A DNA stretch of 64,000 nt from Panulirus ornatus (lineage: Eukaryota; Arthropoda; Malacostraca; Decapoda; Palinuridae), in NCBI RefSeq assembly GCF_036320965.1, contig NC_092279.1, positions 15,015,661-15,079,660 of the forward strand, given 5' to 3'. Made by a program: the position numbers and the translations under genes. Below, piece by piece: positions 35,091 to 46,569 of this stretch (the first letter of the stretch is position 1; every line of letters starts with the position of its first letter). The notes beneath the pieces were generated by a model that was not told the DNA's origin, ran no database searches, and worked only from the letters and a program-made list of their open reading frames with translations.

Positions 35091-35094
<4 letters not shown>
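34960..35094 (+). repeat. dispersed repeat family C, copy 1
   Basis: GGGTGGGTTGGGCCATT, TCGTCTGCTTCCTTGCGCTA, TCTCGCTAACGCGGGAGACA, GCGACAAAGTATAATAAATG, then (AT)n. The same order occurs at 54,930-55,075. It shares the CTCGC.AACG core with family B. Confidence 0.75.

Positions 35095-35166
<72 letters not shown>
35095..35166 (+). repeat. (AT)n microsatellite at tail of element C
   Basis: About 70 bp. Confidence 0.97.
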
Positions 35167-35169
<3 letters not shown>

Positions 35170-35532
35170 CCTTATATTCAGTTTAGGAAGACATTTAAGT
35201 GGTACAGTTGGTAAGACCTTTTGATTTCGACTACAATCTAAAGCTATCTACTCACATTTCCTCTCAGCGCCCTGTGATGCGCAGCCATTATAAGGCTTCT
35301 CGTAGACTAAAGGGGCTTGGGACGTTTAATGCAATAATAAGTCTCTTTTTTTTATTCCTTTCCGTTGTTGTATGAAAGACAGGCTAGGGGGGGGGGGGAG
35401 AATACAAGGGGTGGGGGGGGGAAATGTTTTCCCTCTTTATGCTTCAGATCTCACACACCCCAAAACTCTGACCCCCTCCCTCTCCCCCGAAACTCTTAGC
35501 CAAGTTCGCTTGATGGAGCCAGCTCTCTGGTG

Positions 35533-35535
<3 letters not shown>
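35170..35535. other. no gene recognised; two G-runs
   Basis: Contains a T-run at 35345 and G-runs at about 35388 and 35413, otherwise unremarkable. Confidence 0.4.
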
Positions 35536-35583
<48 letters not shown>

Positions 35584-35621
35584 TGATTGTGTTGGCCGTG
35601 TGCGTACTGTATGTTGGTAGC

Positions 35622-35679
<58 letters not shown>

Positions 35680-35680
35680 C
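35536..35680 (+). repeat. two (GT)n microsatellites
   Basis: Runs of about 44 bp (35536-35580) and about 54 bp (35625-35678) separated by a GT-rich 44-bp bridge. Confidence 0.96.
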
Positions 35681-36440
35681 AGGGATTCTGTTGCTGGTGT
35701 GCTGGTAATATTCTGCTGGGGGGAAGGTTTAGAGTGTACTGTACGTTTACTATGAGCGTGTCACCAGTGTGCCGTTTGTAGGTCGGGTGGGCTGTGGTCC
35801 TCTGCAGTGAATCGAATGGGAGGTGACCTGCAAAGGCACACCCCGCAGCACTGCCCTCATACCGCGCTTCCAACATACTCACGGCACATTTCTGGCACGC
35901 AAGCGACAACGCCCTCATCTCTCGTTCTCGAGAGCTGCGAGCGTCGGGCCTGTTGGCCTTTAGAAAGATCGTGACGTGTTGTCTGGTATGGTCCCAGTCT
36001 GGAGCGTGCTCCGGGTTCGTAAGTTTTGTGTTGCCAGTGTACCGGAATACTTTTCTAAGTACGTTGAAGACACATCAGGAGTATCTGGGACGCTTACCGG
36101 GGTGCGTGAAGTGGGCTAGCACAGCGCGCTCTTGCGTGTGGTGGGAGTGCGTCGGAGGCATGTCGGGAGCAGCACGGTCTTGTTTTGGGGTTGCGTCCTT
36201 GGCCATGCGTTTTTTGTGGACACCGTGTCAGCGTTACGTCACAGAATCGTGTTACGGGGTGGTACTCCTTGTTACACAGCTCTTCCCCGGACGTTACCAC
36301 CATCCGGCATGAACACCAGCTCGCTGGCCGGTTGGTCTGATCATGCGTGAGAACGCTTTTATAAACGACGTCAACAAGAAACTTCCCCACATAAACTGTT
36401 CAAAGTCGCTGAGAAATGTCCCTAAGATCCTGTGCAACAG
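35681..36440. other. no gene recognised
   Basis: GC-moderate sequence with a 119-codon plus-strand open frame (35953-36312) that has no recognisable domain, no hydrophobic signal and no splice context. Confidence 0.35.
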
Positions 36441-36441
36441 T

Positions 36442-36442
<1 letters not shown>

Positions 36443-36537
<95 letters not shown>
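36443..36537 (+). repeat. (GA)n microsatellite
   Basis: About 95 bp. Confidence 0.97.
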
Positions 36538-36538
<1 letters not shown>

Positions 36539-36844
36539 CCTTATATAACCCGAAGGAGAGGGGAGGCGTTGGATTTTCTCGTAAATGGGAAGCCAAGGCC
36601 CCCCAAGTCACCGTCTCGTCAACATTTCTTGGCAAGTACGTGCCGGGCCGGAAGCCCTGAGAACAATGTTGGATGTAAGACCCCGAATTATGTAACAGAT
36701 AACTAACTGTCTGGCTTGGAGAGTACCCAAGTCGTATACAGGGCAGAAAACAGAGTACAAAGGGGTTCAAATGATATGAGGAACATCACTGGAAGGAGGA
36801 AGGAAGGAGGGTTACACAAGAGTTATCCACAGCCCTCATAGATC

Positions 36845-37025
36845 CCATGGCCCAAATGAGTTTGGTCTGGCCTTATTAACCCCTTAAAAGCACTTGAAGA
36901 AAGGAATAGCATGAGAGAGGCCCTCTCCACGCCCTCCACTCCCTTCGGCAACACGCCGCACAAGAAACAGACAGAAGAAATACCTTGTAGAACTAAACAG
37001 ACAGAAGAAATACCTTGTAGAACTA
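36845..37025 (+). repeat. dispersed repeat family A, copy 2
   Basis: GGTCTGGCCTTATTAACC, TTAAAAGCA, GAATAGCATGAG, CTCCACTCCCTTCGGCAACA, parallel to 2935-3120. It ends with a tandem pair of ACAGACAGAAGAAATACCTT (36967 and about 37002, 35 bp apart). Confidence 0.55.
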
Positions 37026-37059
37026 AAACGTCCAAGAAAATCAGATAATGCTAGTAAAT

Positions 37060-37152
37060 GTGTCTATGCCATGCATTCCCTCACCAAAAACATGCATTCC
37101 TTCAAATGTGACTATGTCATGCATTCCCTCACCAAAAACATGCATTCCTTCA
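37060..37152 (+). repeat. short direct duplication, about 50 bp x 2
   Basis: CATGCATTCCCTCACCAAAA followed by ACATGCATTCCTTCA occurs twice, about 50 bp apart. Confidence 0.85.
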
Positions 37153-37268
37153 TTCTATTTTTAAAGAATGTATTCATAAAAAAAAGGCAACATCAGCGTT
37201 TAAACCCTGACCTCCATCCTCTCGATGCGAAGGGATTATACAATACTTTCTTATTTTTTCCCGAGGGC

Positions 37269-37269
<1 letters not shown>

Positions 37270-37346
<77 letters not shown>

Positions 37347-37355
37347 AGAGAGAGG
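37270..37355 (+). repeat. (GA)n microsatellite
   Basis: About 83 bp with one AAGAG interruption near the right end. Confidence 0.97.
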
Positions 37356-37794
37356 CGATAACCTCATAACCACCTCTGCGGACGTGAGCGGCCCATCGAC
37401 GCGGGCGGCGGGCGGCAGTGACTTGAAGTGGTGAGGGCGAGCAGTGACCATCGAAAGTGGATGTGGATAACGTAGGGGGGGAGAGGAAGAACGCTGAAGA
37501 ACTGGGTGGAAGACACGGGGGAAGAAGACAACATCACATGCCCATTTAACGTAAATAAAAGGGGGGGGGGTGACACTTGGAATAATCCGCGGAGATTACC
37601 TTACCCTGCATGCGTCAGTCACAACTTGGAAAGAAAACGTATAGTGTCGTGTTTGCTGGGAAGTGCTGGATAGTCCAGATAATCTGTCGTGTCCGATGAC
37701 GCCCCCTTGCTTCTCGTAATGCCTGGCAAGGGGGGAGGGGCAATCACTAACTGCAGAAACACCTGATGAACCGAAACGGGGACCATGAGCCACG

Positions 37795-37795
<1 letters not shown>
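37356..37795. other. no gene recognised
   Basis: Mixed sequence with a G-run at about 37561-37570. Confidence 0.35.

Positions 37796-37796
<1 letters not shown>

Positions 37797-37862
<66 letters not shown>
37797..37862 (+). repeat. (GT)n microsatellite
   Basis: About 66 bp. Confidence 0.97.
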
Positions 37863-37864
<2 letters not shown>

Positions 37865-38327
37865 AACACTACGGCGATCTACATCTACAAGACCACAAAA
37901 ATATGGCAGGGGCAAATGACGCTTGGTGGTAAAACACATACATACATGACCCCAGGAAAGCTGTTCCGTTCATAAAGAACATGCATAAAGACATACGACA
38001 GGCTGGGGACAGCCGGGGGGTAGGCGACTCGGGGGGGTTGTATCTTAATAAAAGACATTGTGTATATGACGGTCGGGTTGCAACGAGGATAACATCTTGG
38101 TTCCGTTATCAACGTATATGTAGACAACATGCGTCAACGGTGGCGAACGGGCACGACACTTGAAGCTGGAGGACGCCCGTTCGTTGGAGATTTACCAGGA
38201 ATGATTGCCTAAGAGGAAGACGCATTTCTGAACGTGTAAGACGGCAGGAAATGTCCCCTGAAAGGAAGAGAATGAAAGTCTGTCGGGGAAAGCCATAAGT
38301 GATGGCGAGAGGTGACTGTTAATTACA
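37863..38327. other. no gene recognised
   Basis: Unremarkable sequence between two microsatellites. Confidence 0.35.
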
Positions 38328-38484
<157 letters not shown>

Positions 38485-38774
38485 AAAGGAAGACACAACC
38501 ATACGAACAGAAATGAAGGGACTGAAACAAAAAGGGGAGGAGAGGGGGAAGTGTTAAGAGAAAAAAAAGAAAAAAAATTAATATACACAGGAAGACAGGA
38601 AGGGGGAGGGAGGGGAGGGGGGACTCCATGTGGCACAGGCCCAGCCAATTCTGCAAGACATGATAAATTAGTTAGACTTTTCAACAGAAGGGTGACGCTG
38701 AACCCTCCCCCCTGCTGACTCTCTATCTTCCAAAGCTTTTCACAACAGCCACGGTACAGTCCACACTGCTTCAA

Positions 38775-39475
38775 GATACGATGGTTCTGAGGCTTTTCAT
38801 CCCTTCTCTGTAACTTAGCTCTCTTAATTATTGTAACATCTTTGTTCTCCCCCTCTGGATCTTCTCTATTAGCTCTCTTTGCTACCTAGACCAAGCTTAG
38901 GAAGCACGTTCTGGTTCTGGCCTGACGTGGAATGTACAACAGTTTGCTTTGCTCAATAGTTCCACGTCCACGAAGTCTCCTCTTTCATCTAAGACAGAGC
39001 TCACTTTTTCGTAGAAATATAAGAGGTTTGTTACGTATGACTTCGTTCCTCTCATAGTGTGCTGTATCTCACATACGTAACGTTTCTTCAGTAGGAAATC
39101 TCCCATTTGCCTTTTGATAATCTTCCTTAGAACCTTACAGACTACAATCGTCAGCGAGACAGGTCTGGATGTAATTCAGTGCCTGTTTATAGATGGGTAT
39201 GACGCTTGCCTTAATCCATTGCGTTAGCACTTCTCTCCAGTGACATACTGTGCAGTATTTTAAGTTTTATGTCGCGTATCTCCACAAATCTTCAGCATTT
39301 ACGGTGAAAATATTTAGCAAGGCCGTAATTGTATAAGTCAAGACCTTTTCGAATTCTCTCAGTTTCTTTTCTTAGTATCTCGGTGTTTTCTAAAATCTCC
39401 ACCCCTTTCCATCCCACTAGTGTTAGGGATATAGTTTCTTCCACTGTGAAAACAATCTTTGAATCTATGATTCAG
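38775..39475 (-). pseudogene. non-LTR retrotransposon ORF2 remnant (reverse transcriptase)
   Basis: On the minus strand, pieces in different frames line up in the order of a CR1/Jockey-type ORF2. The linker FTVEET lies at about 39440-39470, WIKASVIPIYKQ at about 39190-39225, RPVSLTIVVCKVL.KII at about 39110-39160, then Q..MRGTKSYVTNLLYFYEK and VDV at 38950-39060. After a deletion comes EKIQRGRTKML and LRELSYREGMKSL at 38790-38870, which corresponds to the region downstream of the RT domain. The catalytic YADD-containing part is missing. Frameshifts and stops make it non-functional. The family assignment is from motif memory only. Confidence 0.75.
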
Positions 39476-39769
39476 TTTCTCACAAATCCCCTACATCATC
39501 TTATACAACAATTCCCTCAGAATCTCTACGTCTACGTAGCGCCCTCTTTAACTGACAAATGACACCTGATGAATTTATGGAAAAGTTTTGGATCATCTCC
39601 TGCCTCGTCCACAGTTTTATTGTCAAAGTTTCTTTGTTCCTCATTCCTTATCGTCCTTCACTCGTTCCCTCCTCTCACATACCTTCCATAAGGTAAGTGG
39701 CGGGAATATCTTCTATGTCATCGCCACCGTACATATCGCAGCTCCTTTGCCTTTGGACATCGTTGGACA

Positions 39770-39772
<3 letters not shown>
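39476..39772. other. no gene recognised
   Basis: May include further decayed upstream retrotransposon sequence on the minus strand, but no motif is clear. Confidence 0.3.

Positions 39773-39773
<1 letters not shown>

Positions 39774-39822
<49 letters not shown>
39774..39822 (+). repeat. (GT)n microsatellite
   Basis: About 48 bp. Confidence 0.97.
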
Positions 39823-39824
<2 letters not shown>

Positions 39825-40245
39825 CGCATTAGGCGCACATAACGTGATCACCAACACATACTGCATAATGAGGCTGCGCCGCGACGGACTGGCCACAAAA
39901 GTTTGCCTATAAACCGACACGATCACGGGAGGAAATGGGTACCTAGTTCCTACGCGTGAGACGTTCCTGTCGGGTTCTGACGGGGAAATGCGTCAAGTGA
40001 CAACAGGATATCAGGGGCGTACGTACGAGGCATCTCTTAATCTCTGGCACTACGAAGAGTCTCTAAACCCTGTGGTGAATCTCTACAGGATTCCATCCAT
40101 CTGTCTGTTACATCCGGCATCCACCATGCGCCTAGGGGCCTTCTCGACCCAGAGGATAAGGTACAAGCGAGGGAAATAGACGACCTCAGCTTCACACGAC
40201 AAGGATATTTATGAGGGAGAAATATCCATCTCCTTCCCTTTTTTT
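39825..40245. other. no gene recognised
   Basis: No coding or repeat signal seen. Confidence 0.35.
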
Positions 40246-40246
40246 T

Positions 40247-40248
<2 letters not shown>

Positions 40249-40318
<70 letters not shown>
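40249..40318 (+). repeat. (TC)n microsatellite, left arm of a TC/GA pair
   Basis: About 70 bp; faces a (GA)n tract 85 bp to the right, with which it is complementary. Confidence 0.97.
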
Positions 40319-40321
<3 letters not shown>

Positions 40322-40400
40322 CTGAATTCATCATGACCCAGAACCACTGAGGGATGGTCATAAAAAAATAAAATCCATCTGGTAGTAAGTCTTTTCACAT

Positions 40401-40402
<2 letters not shown>

Positions 40403-40473
<71 letters not shown>
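40403..40473 (+). repeat. (GA)n microsatellite, right arm of a TC/GA pair
   Basis: About 70 bp; see 40249. Confidence 0.97.
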
Positions 40474-40476
<3 letters not shown>

Positions 40477-40612
40477 GGGGGGATGGGCTTTTTAACGTAT
40501 CCACCTCCTATCGTTCAAACATTCTTCGCAATGCTCGTGTACGTGACAACCGAAGAGGCTAGCGACCAGCCGTAGACCGCGGTTCAGAAACACACACACA
40601 CACTCACAGACA

Positions 40613-40646
40613 CCTACCTACCTACCTACCTACCTACCTACCTACC
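40613..40646 (+). repeat. (CCTA)n microsatellite
   Basis: Eight tetranucleotide units following a short CA run. Confidence 0.95.
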
Positions 40647-40649
40647 GAA

Positions 40650-42625
40650 GCTTTACTTACTCCGGCGAACCAAACCTCAGCACAACCCACGTGATTCATT
40701 TTCATGAGCCAGTGAGACGCAGGCCAGCGTACAAAACTTTTTCTCTTTCTTTCCTTGTATTTGAGGAGACGGCGGTGGACGACGACAGATCCCACTACAC
40801 TCAACCCGTCACTCTCCCGTCCGGGGGTTATCGCACACATGACGGAGCTTGAAGTGTATTGTGTATTGCGCCTCCTGCTATGTATTATGATCTGGTAGAC
40901 TGATAAGAAAAAAGAAAAAGAATCGTCTGCTGCTTAACGCGTTGCAAAGTTTATCAGAAAAAAGAAAATCCAAATATTGATTGTTTTTTTTAGTCCATAT
41001 TCCTAAGTAAGGTGGTAATTTTTGAATATTTTCTTCCATTCTGAGACTTGACCATGTAATCACTACTCTTTCCTAACTGTCCGTCAACCAATTTTCTTAT
41101 CACCGAAGTAGAAAACCCGTCTTTACCATGCGACTTCATCTTGATGGTAATATTTGATGCTGGAGTTTAACGAATATTCTCTGAATATCTAGATGGATAT
41201 CAACTTGCTTTACTTCCTATCATCCACGTTGATGACACCATAGACGAAACTTCCTCCCCGTGTTCCTGAGCGCGGCGCAAACACTGAATATTTCCCTTTT
41301 CAATCACCTGAATACACAGAAGATATGGCCCGGGTTCGCGATGAGTGCGCACCTACACAGCCCATGTTCACTGCGGAGTAAACAGATTGGTCCACCAATA
41401 TCCTGAGTGCAGTTCAAGGTCTGGTCAATCAACCTCCCATATCAACCGTGCGAGGAGAGTGGGTCCAGAAAATGAACTCTCTTATGTCAAACGAGTTCTC
41501 CATTTTCCTGGGTAGTGCTCCAGTACTTCGCATGTTCCAATAGCGTCGTTCGTGCTCAAGGTTCCCAGTGATACATATACAGAGTAAACATACCGTTACA
41601 AGTTTCTGTACCGTAGTCGCAACACTCACCACGTATCCTGAGATACATTTTAAAGATATCACTTTGTTTTCTGTGCACAGCGTGAATGGCGATGAAGTGG
41701 TTGGAGGACGGTGCAAATGCGAAGTTCCTCATTAGAGGAGGGGCATATACTGCACAAGTTGCCGAGTACAGTAGATATACTGTGCAAGTTTCAGGCATAT
41801 ACTGTCAAAAAAAAAAAAAAAACTCGGCAGACTCCATTCAAGTACAGGAGTGTGAGACCTTGGCGATCCCGTAAACATTTTTTTCCCCCCTTGCAATTGG
41901 CAGTAAAGTTGCTTGAAACTCACATTCTCGCAGAGCCCCCTCGCCTCCGCTGCAGGTGTCGGGAGCACTTTATACGTGGAGGATGGTCGTTGCTGTCGGC
42001 GTCGGCTTTAGCAGTTGTAATGCACTCACGGCGCGTGAGGATGAGCGACAGTGGCACTACTGTGAAGGGGAGAGGGAGGGAGGGAGCGAGATCCCTGAAA
42101 TATAGTGTACTGATCATGTGAATTACAATCTCATCTTCGAAAGATTTTCTGGAACAGCTTAAAATCTATGGAGTCCCAGGGTCGTGAGGGGTGTGGAAAC
42201 CACACGGATAGGTTTATGGGAACGACAGAGGAGATAATGGGGGATGTGGGAGGAAAGACTTGAGACAGCATCATTGATATTTAAATGAAATTCTCTCGGA
42301 CACAATTCGCATTATCGACCAAGGTTAAGGTGGCCGTCCGGCCGGCCAGGCAGCCAGCCAACCAGGCAGCCAATGTCGGTCCAGACTGAAGACACTCCAG
42401 CCACGGAAAGCGTTACAAGCTTCCCCATCTCTTGATGGCTTACCCCTATGCCTCTCATCCCATGATCTAGTGAGAGAAAACGTGAAGGGGAAAAAAAAAT
42501 GTGATATTATGCTGTTTCTTCTTCCCCTGTCTTGCCGCACACGACCTCCATCCATCGAGGACGTTTATATAAGACTTCCTGCTGTGTCCCGGACCGCGCC
42601 TAGCCCAGCAAAGACTAAGCCACTG
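40650..42625. other. about 2 kb without a recognisable gene
   Basis: The longest repeat-poor stretch of the window. Both strands were read. Open frames up to 136 codons exist but none shows a known motif. A minus-strand frame at 41640-41760 before a GTGAGT was considered as an exon and not accepted. Confidence 0.4.
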
Positions 42626-42639
42626 TGGCGGGTGAAGTA

Positions 42640-42732
42640 ATAAGAAACGTTCTCTGGCAAACGGTCTCGGGCCTCTGACGCGGAGCTAAGAAACGTTCTC
42701 TGGCAAACGATCTCGGGCCTCTGACGCGGAGC
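42640..42732 (+). repeat. 46-bp direct duplication, 2 copies
   Basis: TAAGAAACGTTCTCTGGCAA followed by CTCGGGCCTCTGACGCGGAG occurs twice with one substitution. Confidence 0.9.
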
Positions 42733-43149
42733 CTCCTTCAGAGGAATGTAGCGGAGGTGTCCGAGGCGACCCGGAGTCTTTGTCGGCTAAGCTTCAAAAC
42801 ATGGGAGAGGGGCCTTTTGCTGTAAATCTGGGAAACTATTATCGGAATATCGAGAGATGCAGAGACGGCGTGCATATATTGCGACCGTAATCGGAAATGC
42901 ATAAGATGTCAAAAAGGGGGGGTAATAAATCGGCATAAAGTATGAGGTAAGGGGAAAAGATACCGGCGACAATGGCATCCACTGAAGAGACGCGAACATG
43001 GGGCCCCTCATGAAAAGAGAGCGGCTGAACAGGTTCCGAGAGGGGGGGGTAAACGACGTACGTTGGCACGAATTCTATCCTCACTCCATCCAGAGACATT
43101 CATAACTCCCGACGCTAACAGCCCTTCACAGGCCTCCACTGGTCCGCCT

Positions 43150-43440
43150 GTCAGGAAATGTGCCTTGCAGACGCAACGCCCTGTGGAGGAGTGTAGCTCT
43201 GTTTAGTCGTCTAGAGGACAAAGGATTCATCATACTGTGGTAAGAATGGAGCTGTCTGTTAGTCGTCCAGCAGACAAAGGACTAATTATAGGAGAGCGGA
43301 GCTGTCTGTTACTCGTCCAGCAGACAAAGGACTAATTATAATAGAGTGGAGCTGTCTGTTAGTCGTCCAGCAGAGAAAGGACTAATCATTCTAAAGTGGA
43401 GCTGTCTGTTACTCGTCCAGCAGACAAGGGATATTGTGGT
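43150..43440 (+). repeat. 50-bp minisatellite, about 5 copies
   Basis: GGAGCTGTCTGTTA starts at 43248, 43298, 43348 and 43398 (50-bp steps), each followed by CGTCCAGCAGA and AAGGACTAAT. More divergent relatives lie on both sides (43200, 43440-43540). Confidence 0.92.
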
Positions 43441-43539
43441 AAGTGTAGAGGTGGTGTCTATTACCCGTCTAAGCAAAGGCTCTTGTAGTCGTCTTAGTAG
43501 AGCTGCTGTCTGTTACCCGCTCATCAAACAGGAGATCCT

Positions 43540-43920
43540 CTAGTGGAGAGAGGAGCTCTGCGTGAGCCGTCCCAGGATGCACGTTCTTCCATATAGAAAG
43601 TGGTTGACTTCCCTCAGCCGATCAGACTCCTCGTACGCGAGAGTTCCTTACTTGAAAACAAAAAAAAAGACCAGTTCCCGGACCTTTCGCGCACTCCGTA
43701 CCCTCTTCTCCGCCACCGGCACTCGGGATGGGTAGGAGCGCGCGATAAAATAGCCGCTCTTGCGGCAAAAGTCAAAATCAATGAACATACAAGTGTCCAG
43801 AATATACGTCTAACCCAGCGCCACAGGCGAGGGAAAGGCCTGAGGGTTACTGAGGGGACGAGTCAGCCAAACGATCCCGAGTTACAAGGGCTTCTTGCTC
43901 TGGCGAGACCTGACCCAGCC
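43540..43920. other. no gene recognised
   Basis: Part of a 142-codon frame that runs on into GAT repeats; no domain. Confidence 0.35.
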
Positions 43921-43921
43921 G

Positions 43922-44216
43922 TGATGAACCGTGTGGACGACCATGATGGTGACAATGACTTTGATGATGAGGAGAACCGTCTTCATGATGATGGTGAAAA
44001 TGATGACGACGATGATGACAGAGTCTGATGAGTGATGGAAGTGAAGGTGACCATGATGATGAAAGTGTCAAATGATCGTCAGGGTGTGATGGTCTTCATT
44101 ATGAAGATGATAACGATAGTGATAATGATGGTGATAACGATAGTGATGATGATGATGATGATAACGATAGTGATGATGACGATGATGATAACGATAGTGA
44201 TGATGATGATGCTATT
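43922..44216 (+). repeat. imperfect (GAT)n trinucleotide region
   Basis: GATGAT and GATAACGATAGTGATGAT clusters at 43940-44030 and 44100-44216. Read in frame they give Asp-rich, Met/Ile-rich or His-rich strings depending on frame, which is why several spurious open frames appear. Confidence 0.85.
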
Positions 44217-44219
44217 CAC

Positions 44220-44588
44220 AGTGAATATTCTAAGTGGAGGTATGGGCAACACTGTGCAGCTATACACGTCTCAACTCCTTTGCTATAAATACATGGCAAA
44301 ATACCTGAGCAAAAGAATGTGGCTCGTGTACATGGCAACACTGAGACCTCGAGGGAGGCTGGCTGCAGTGGTTCACACGGCGACACGGGGAGAGGGGGGA
44401 GACTCCCCCCCCCCCCCCACACAGCGCTGCAGGGGTGAAAGCATGATACATGTGTCACCTTGACTGATGATATCTTGGGCTCAGGCTGCACTCACTACCT
44501 GACAGGTGTGAACAACAGACGTTCTTAAGTGCATCAACATCGGCCAGGCGTGGAGACCCAATAGATGAAGTCATCATTTTCCAACAGG
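44220..44588. other. no gene recognised
   Basis: Contains a C-run at 44405-44418. Confidence 0.35.

Positions 44589-44676
<88 letters not shown>
44589..44676 (+). repeat. (TC)n microsatellite
   Basis: About 87 bp. Confidence 0.97.
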
Positions 44677-44681
<5 letters not shown>

Positions 44682-44763
44682 ATTTTTCTTATTCTTTATG
44701 TCATTTCTTCCATGCATCTTCTAACCCTGACTCCTCCGTAGCGTTTACTCGCCCCGCCACCAT

Positions 44764-44788
44764 ACACACACACACACACACACACACC
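44764..44788 (+). repeat. (CA)n microsatellite
   Basis: About 25 bp. Confidence 0.95.
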
Positions 44789-44819
44789 ATGAACCTGACC
44801 TACCAGTCCCCCACGTCTT

Positions 44820-45313
44820 GAGCCATCGTCCACCTTCTCTCTCTCTCTCCCCCCCCCCCCTCAACACCACACTCACACACCTCTTCCAGCTTCTAGCCTT
44901 CACCTCTAAACCTTACTCCTCCCACCCCCACCCTCCCCACCATTCACCCAATTCTCGAGCCTCACCTCATCCTGGACCCTCATCTTCTCCCAATCCCCCC
45001 CTCTCCTCCTCCTCCTCCTCCTCCTCCTCCTCCACCGCTGAGCGCTCTGACCCTTGATCTCTGACGTCCTAACTCCTTCCACCCGCGCGTCATCAGTATT
45101 CCCACCCCTCATGTTTCTCTCCCCCACCTCCCCTCCCATCCTAACTACCTCCTTTCCTCCCCTGCTCTTTTCCTCCTACTCTCTCCCTCTCTCTTCCCTC
45201 CCTCTCCAACTTCTTCCTATGCTCCCTCCTGACTTCATCCATTCCACTTCGACCCCTTTTCCCCTCACGCCTCCTTCCCTTCCTCTTTCGATACCCTCCC
45301 CCGACAACTTCCC

Positions 45314-45316
<3 letters not shown>
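44820..45316 (+). repeat. C/T-rich low-complexity tract with (TCC)n
   Basis: Nearly 500 bp of strongly pyrimidine-biased sequence, with about 11 TCC units at 45000-45032. The bias keeps one frame open (Ser/Pro/Leu-rich). Confidence 0.85.

Positions 45317-45400
<84 letters not shown>
45317..45400 (+). repeat. (TC)n microsatellite
   Basis: About 83 bp inside the pyrimidine-rich tract, which continues to about 45480. Confidence 0.97.
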
Positions 45401-45404
<4 letters not shown>

Positions 45405-45544
45405 CTACCCGATTTCTTCTTTCCCTCCCTCCTGACTCCTTCCCTTCCTCTTTCGACTCCCTCCCTCCCTCCCTCGTCCCAGTCAGACAGTAGGAGAGGC
45501 TATTGATCCACTTGACGACCAGTAATGCGGTAGCCTGGGTCATC

Positions 45545-46070
45545 AACAGTGATGGTGATGGTGATAGAAATGGTGGTGATGGTGGTGGTAGTTGAGGCGA
45601 TGGTGGATGGTATTGGTCGTAATGGTGGTGGTGGCAATGATGATGATGATGATGATGATGGTGGTGATGACGATGGTGATGGTGAAGATGGTAGTGATGG
45701 AAGCGATGGTGGTGGTGATGGTGGTGGTGGTGGTGGTGGTGGTGGTGGTGGTGGTGGTGAAGATGGTAGTGATGGAAGCGATGATGATGGTGGTGGTGGT
45801 GGTGGTGGTGGTGGTGGTGATTGTGGTGCTGATGGTGACGGCGACGGCAATAGTGTGGTGTTGTTGGTGGTGGGTCGTCGTCGTGTTGGTGGTGGGGTTC
45901 GTCGTCGTGTTGGTGGTGGGTCGTCGTCGTGGGGGTCGCCGTCGTGTTGGTGGTGGGGGTCGTCGTCGTGTTGGTGGTGGTGGGTCGTCGTCATCATGGT
46001 CATCGTGATGGTGGTGGTGGTGATAGTGCTTGTGGCCGATAATGGTGGTGATGACGACGATGGTGGTGAT
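45545..46070 (+). repeat. (GGT/GAT/CGT)n trinucleotide region
   Basis: About 525 bp of interrupted GGT and GAT units, with a sub-block of about 20-30-bp GTCGTCGTGTTGGTGGTGGG repeats at 45870-45990. Open in several frames on both strands purely from codon-like periodicity. Confidence 0.9.
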
Positions 46071-46074
46071 GTCG

Positions 46075-46488
46075 TCAAGTTTAGAATTCTGCTCACGACA
46101 AAGACAGCAGAAAAAAAAGGAGGGAAGGGGGGTTCAGTCAGATTTTACCCGGGACGTTTAACGGGAAGCCTTTTACAAAAATTACCAACAACTCAATTAC
46201 GTGAGACGATTAAAAAAAAAAAAAAGGGGGAGGGCGAGAAATGCGAATAGGGAGGAGGGGGGGAAGGGGGGGTGAGAGAAAGGTGGTGATAGTCGTGAGA
46301 GAGTGAAGGGGGGAAGAGAGGAGTGGCAAAGCAAGAATGCGAGAGTTGCAGGATGCGAGAGAGGGAATTACTGTGGTGCCGAAGGACGGGGGATATCGGG
46401 GTGGGAATGAGTTGTAGGAGTGAGGAGCTAATTGGAAGGGTGAGTAAGGGGAGGTTTTGGAGTGACTGGGGAGAACTTTCAGGGTGAG
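46075..46488. other. purine-rich, no gene recognised
   Basis: G/A-biased sequence leading into a (GA)n run; an A-run at 46211-46223. Confidence 0.4.

Positions 46489-46564
<76 letters not shown>
46489..46564 (+). repeat. (GA)n microsatellite
   Basis: About 75 bp. Confidence 0.97.
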
Positions 46565-46568
<4 letters not shown>

Positions 46569-46569
46569 G

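Noticed and set aside
35953..36312. 119-codon plus-strand frame with Cys/Trp
   Set aside because: No recognisable motif, signal or splice context; consistent with chance in GC-moderate sequence.
41640..41760. Minus-strand frame ending before GTGAGT that could be an exon
   Set aside because: The acceptor candidate gives a poor start, no family resemblance is visible, and no companion exons were found nearby.
45549..46250. 233-codon Asp/Gly-rich frame and overlapping 198-codon minus-strand Pro/Ser frame
   Set aside because: Both derive from GGT/GAT trinucleotide repeats; open frames on both strands indicate composition, not coding.
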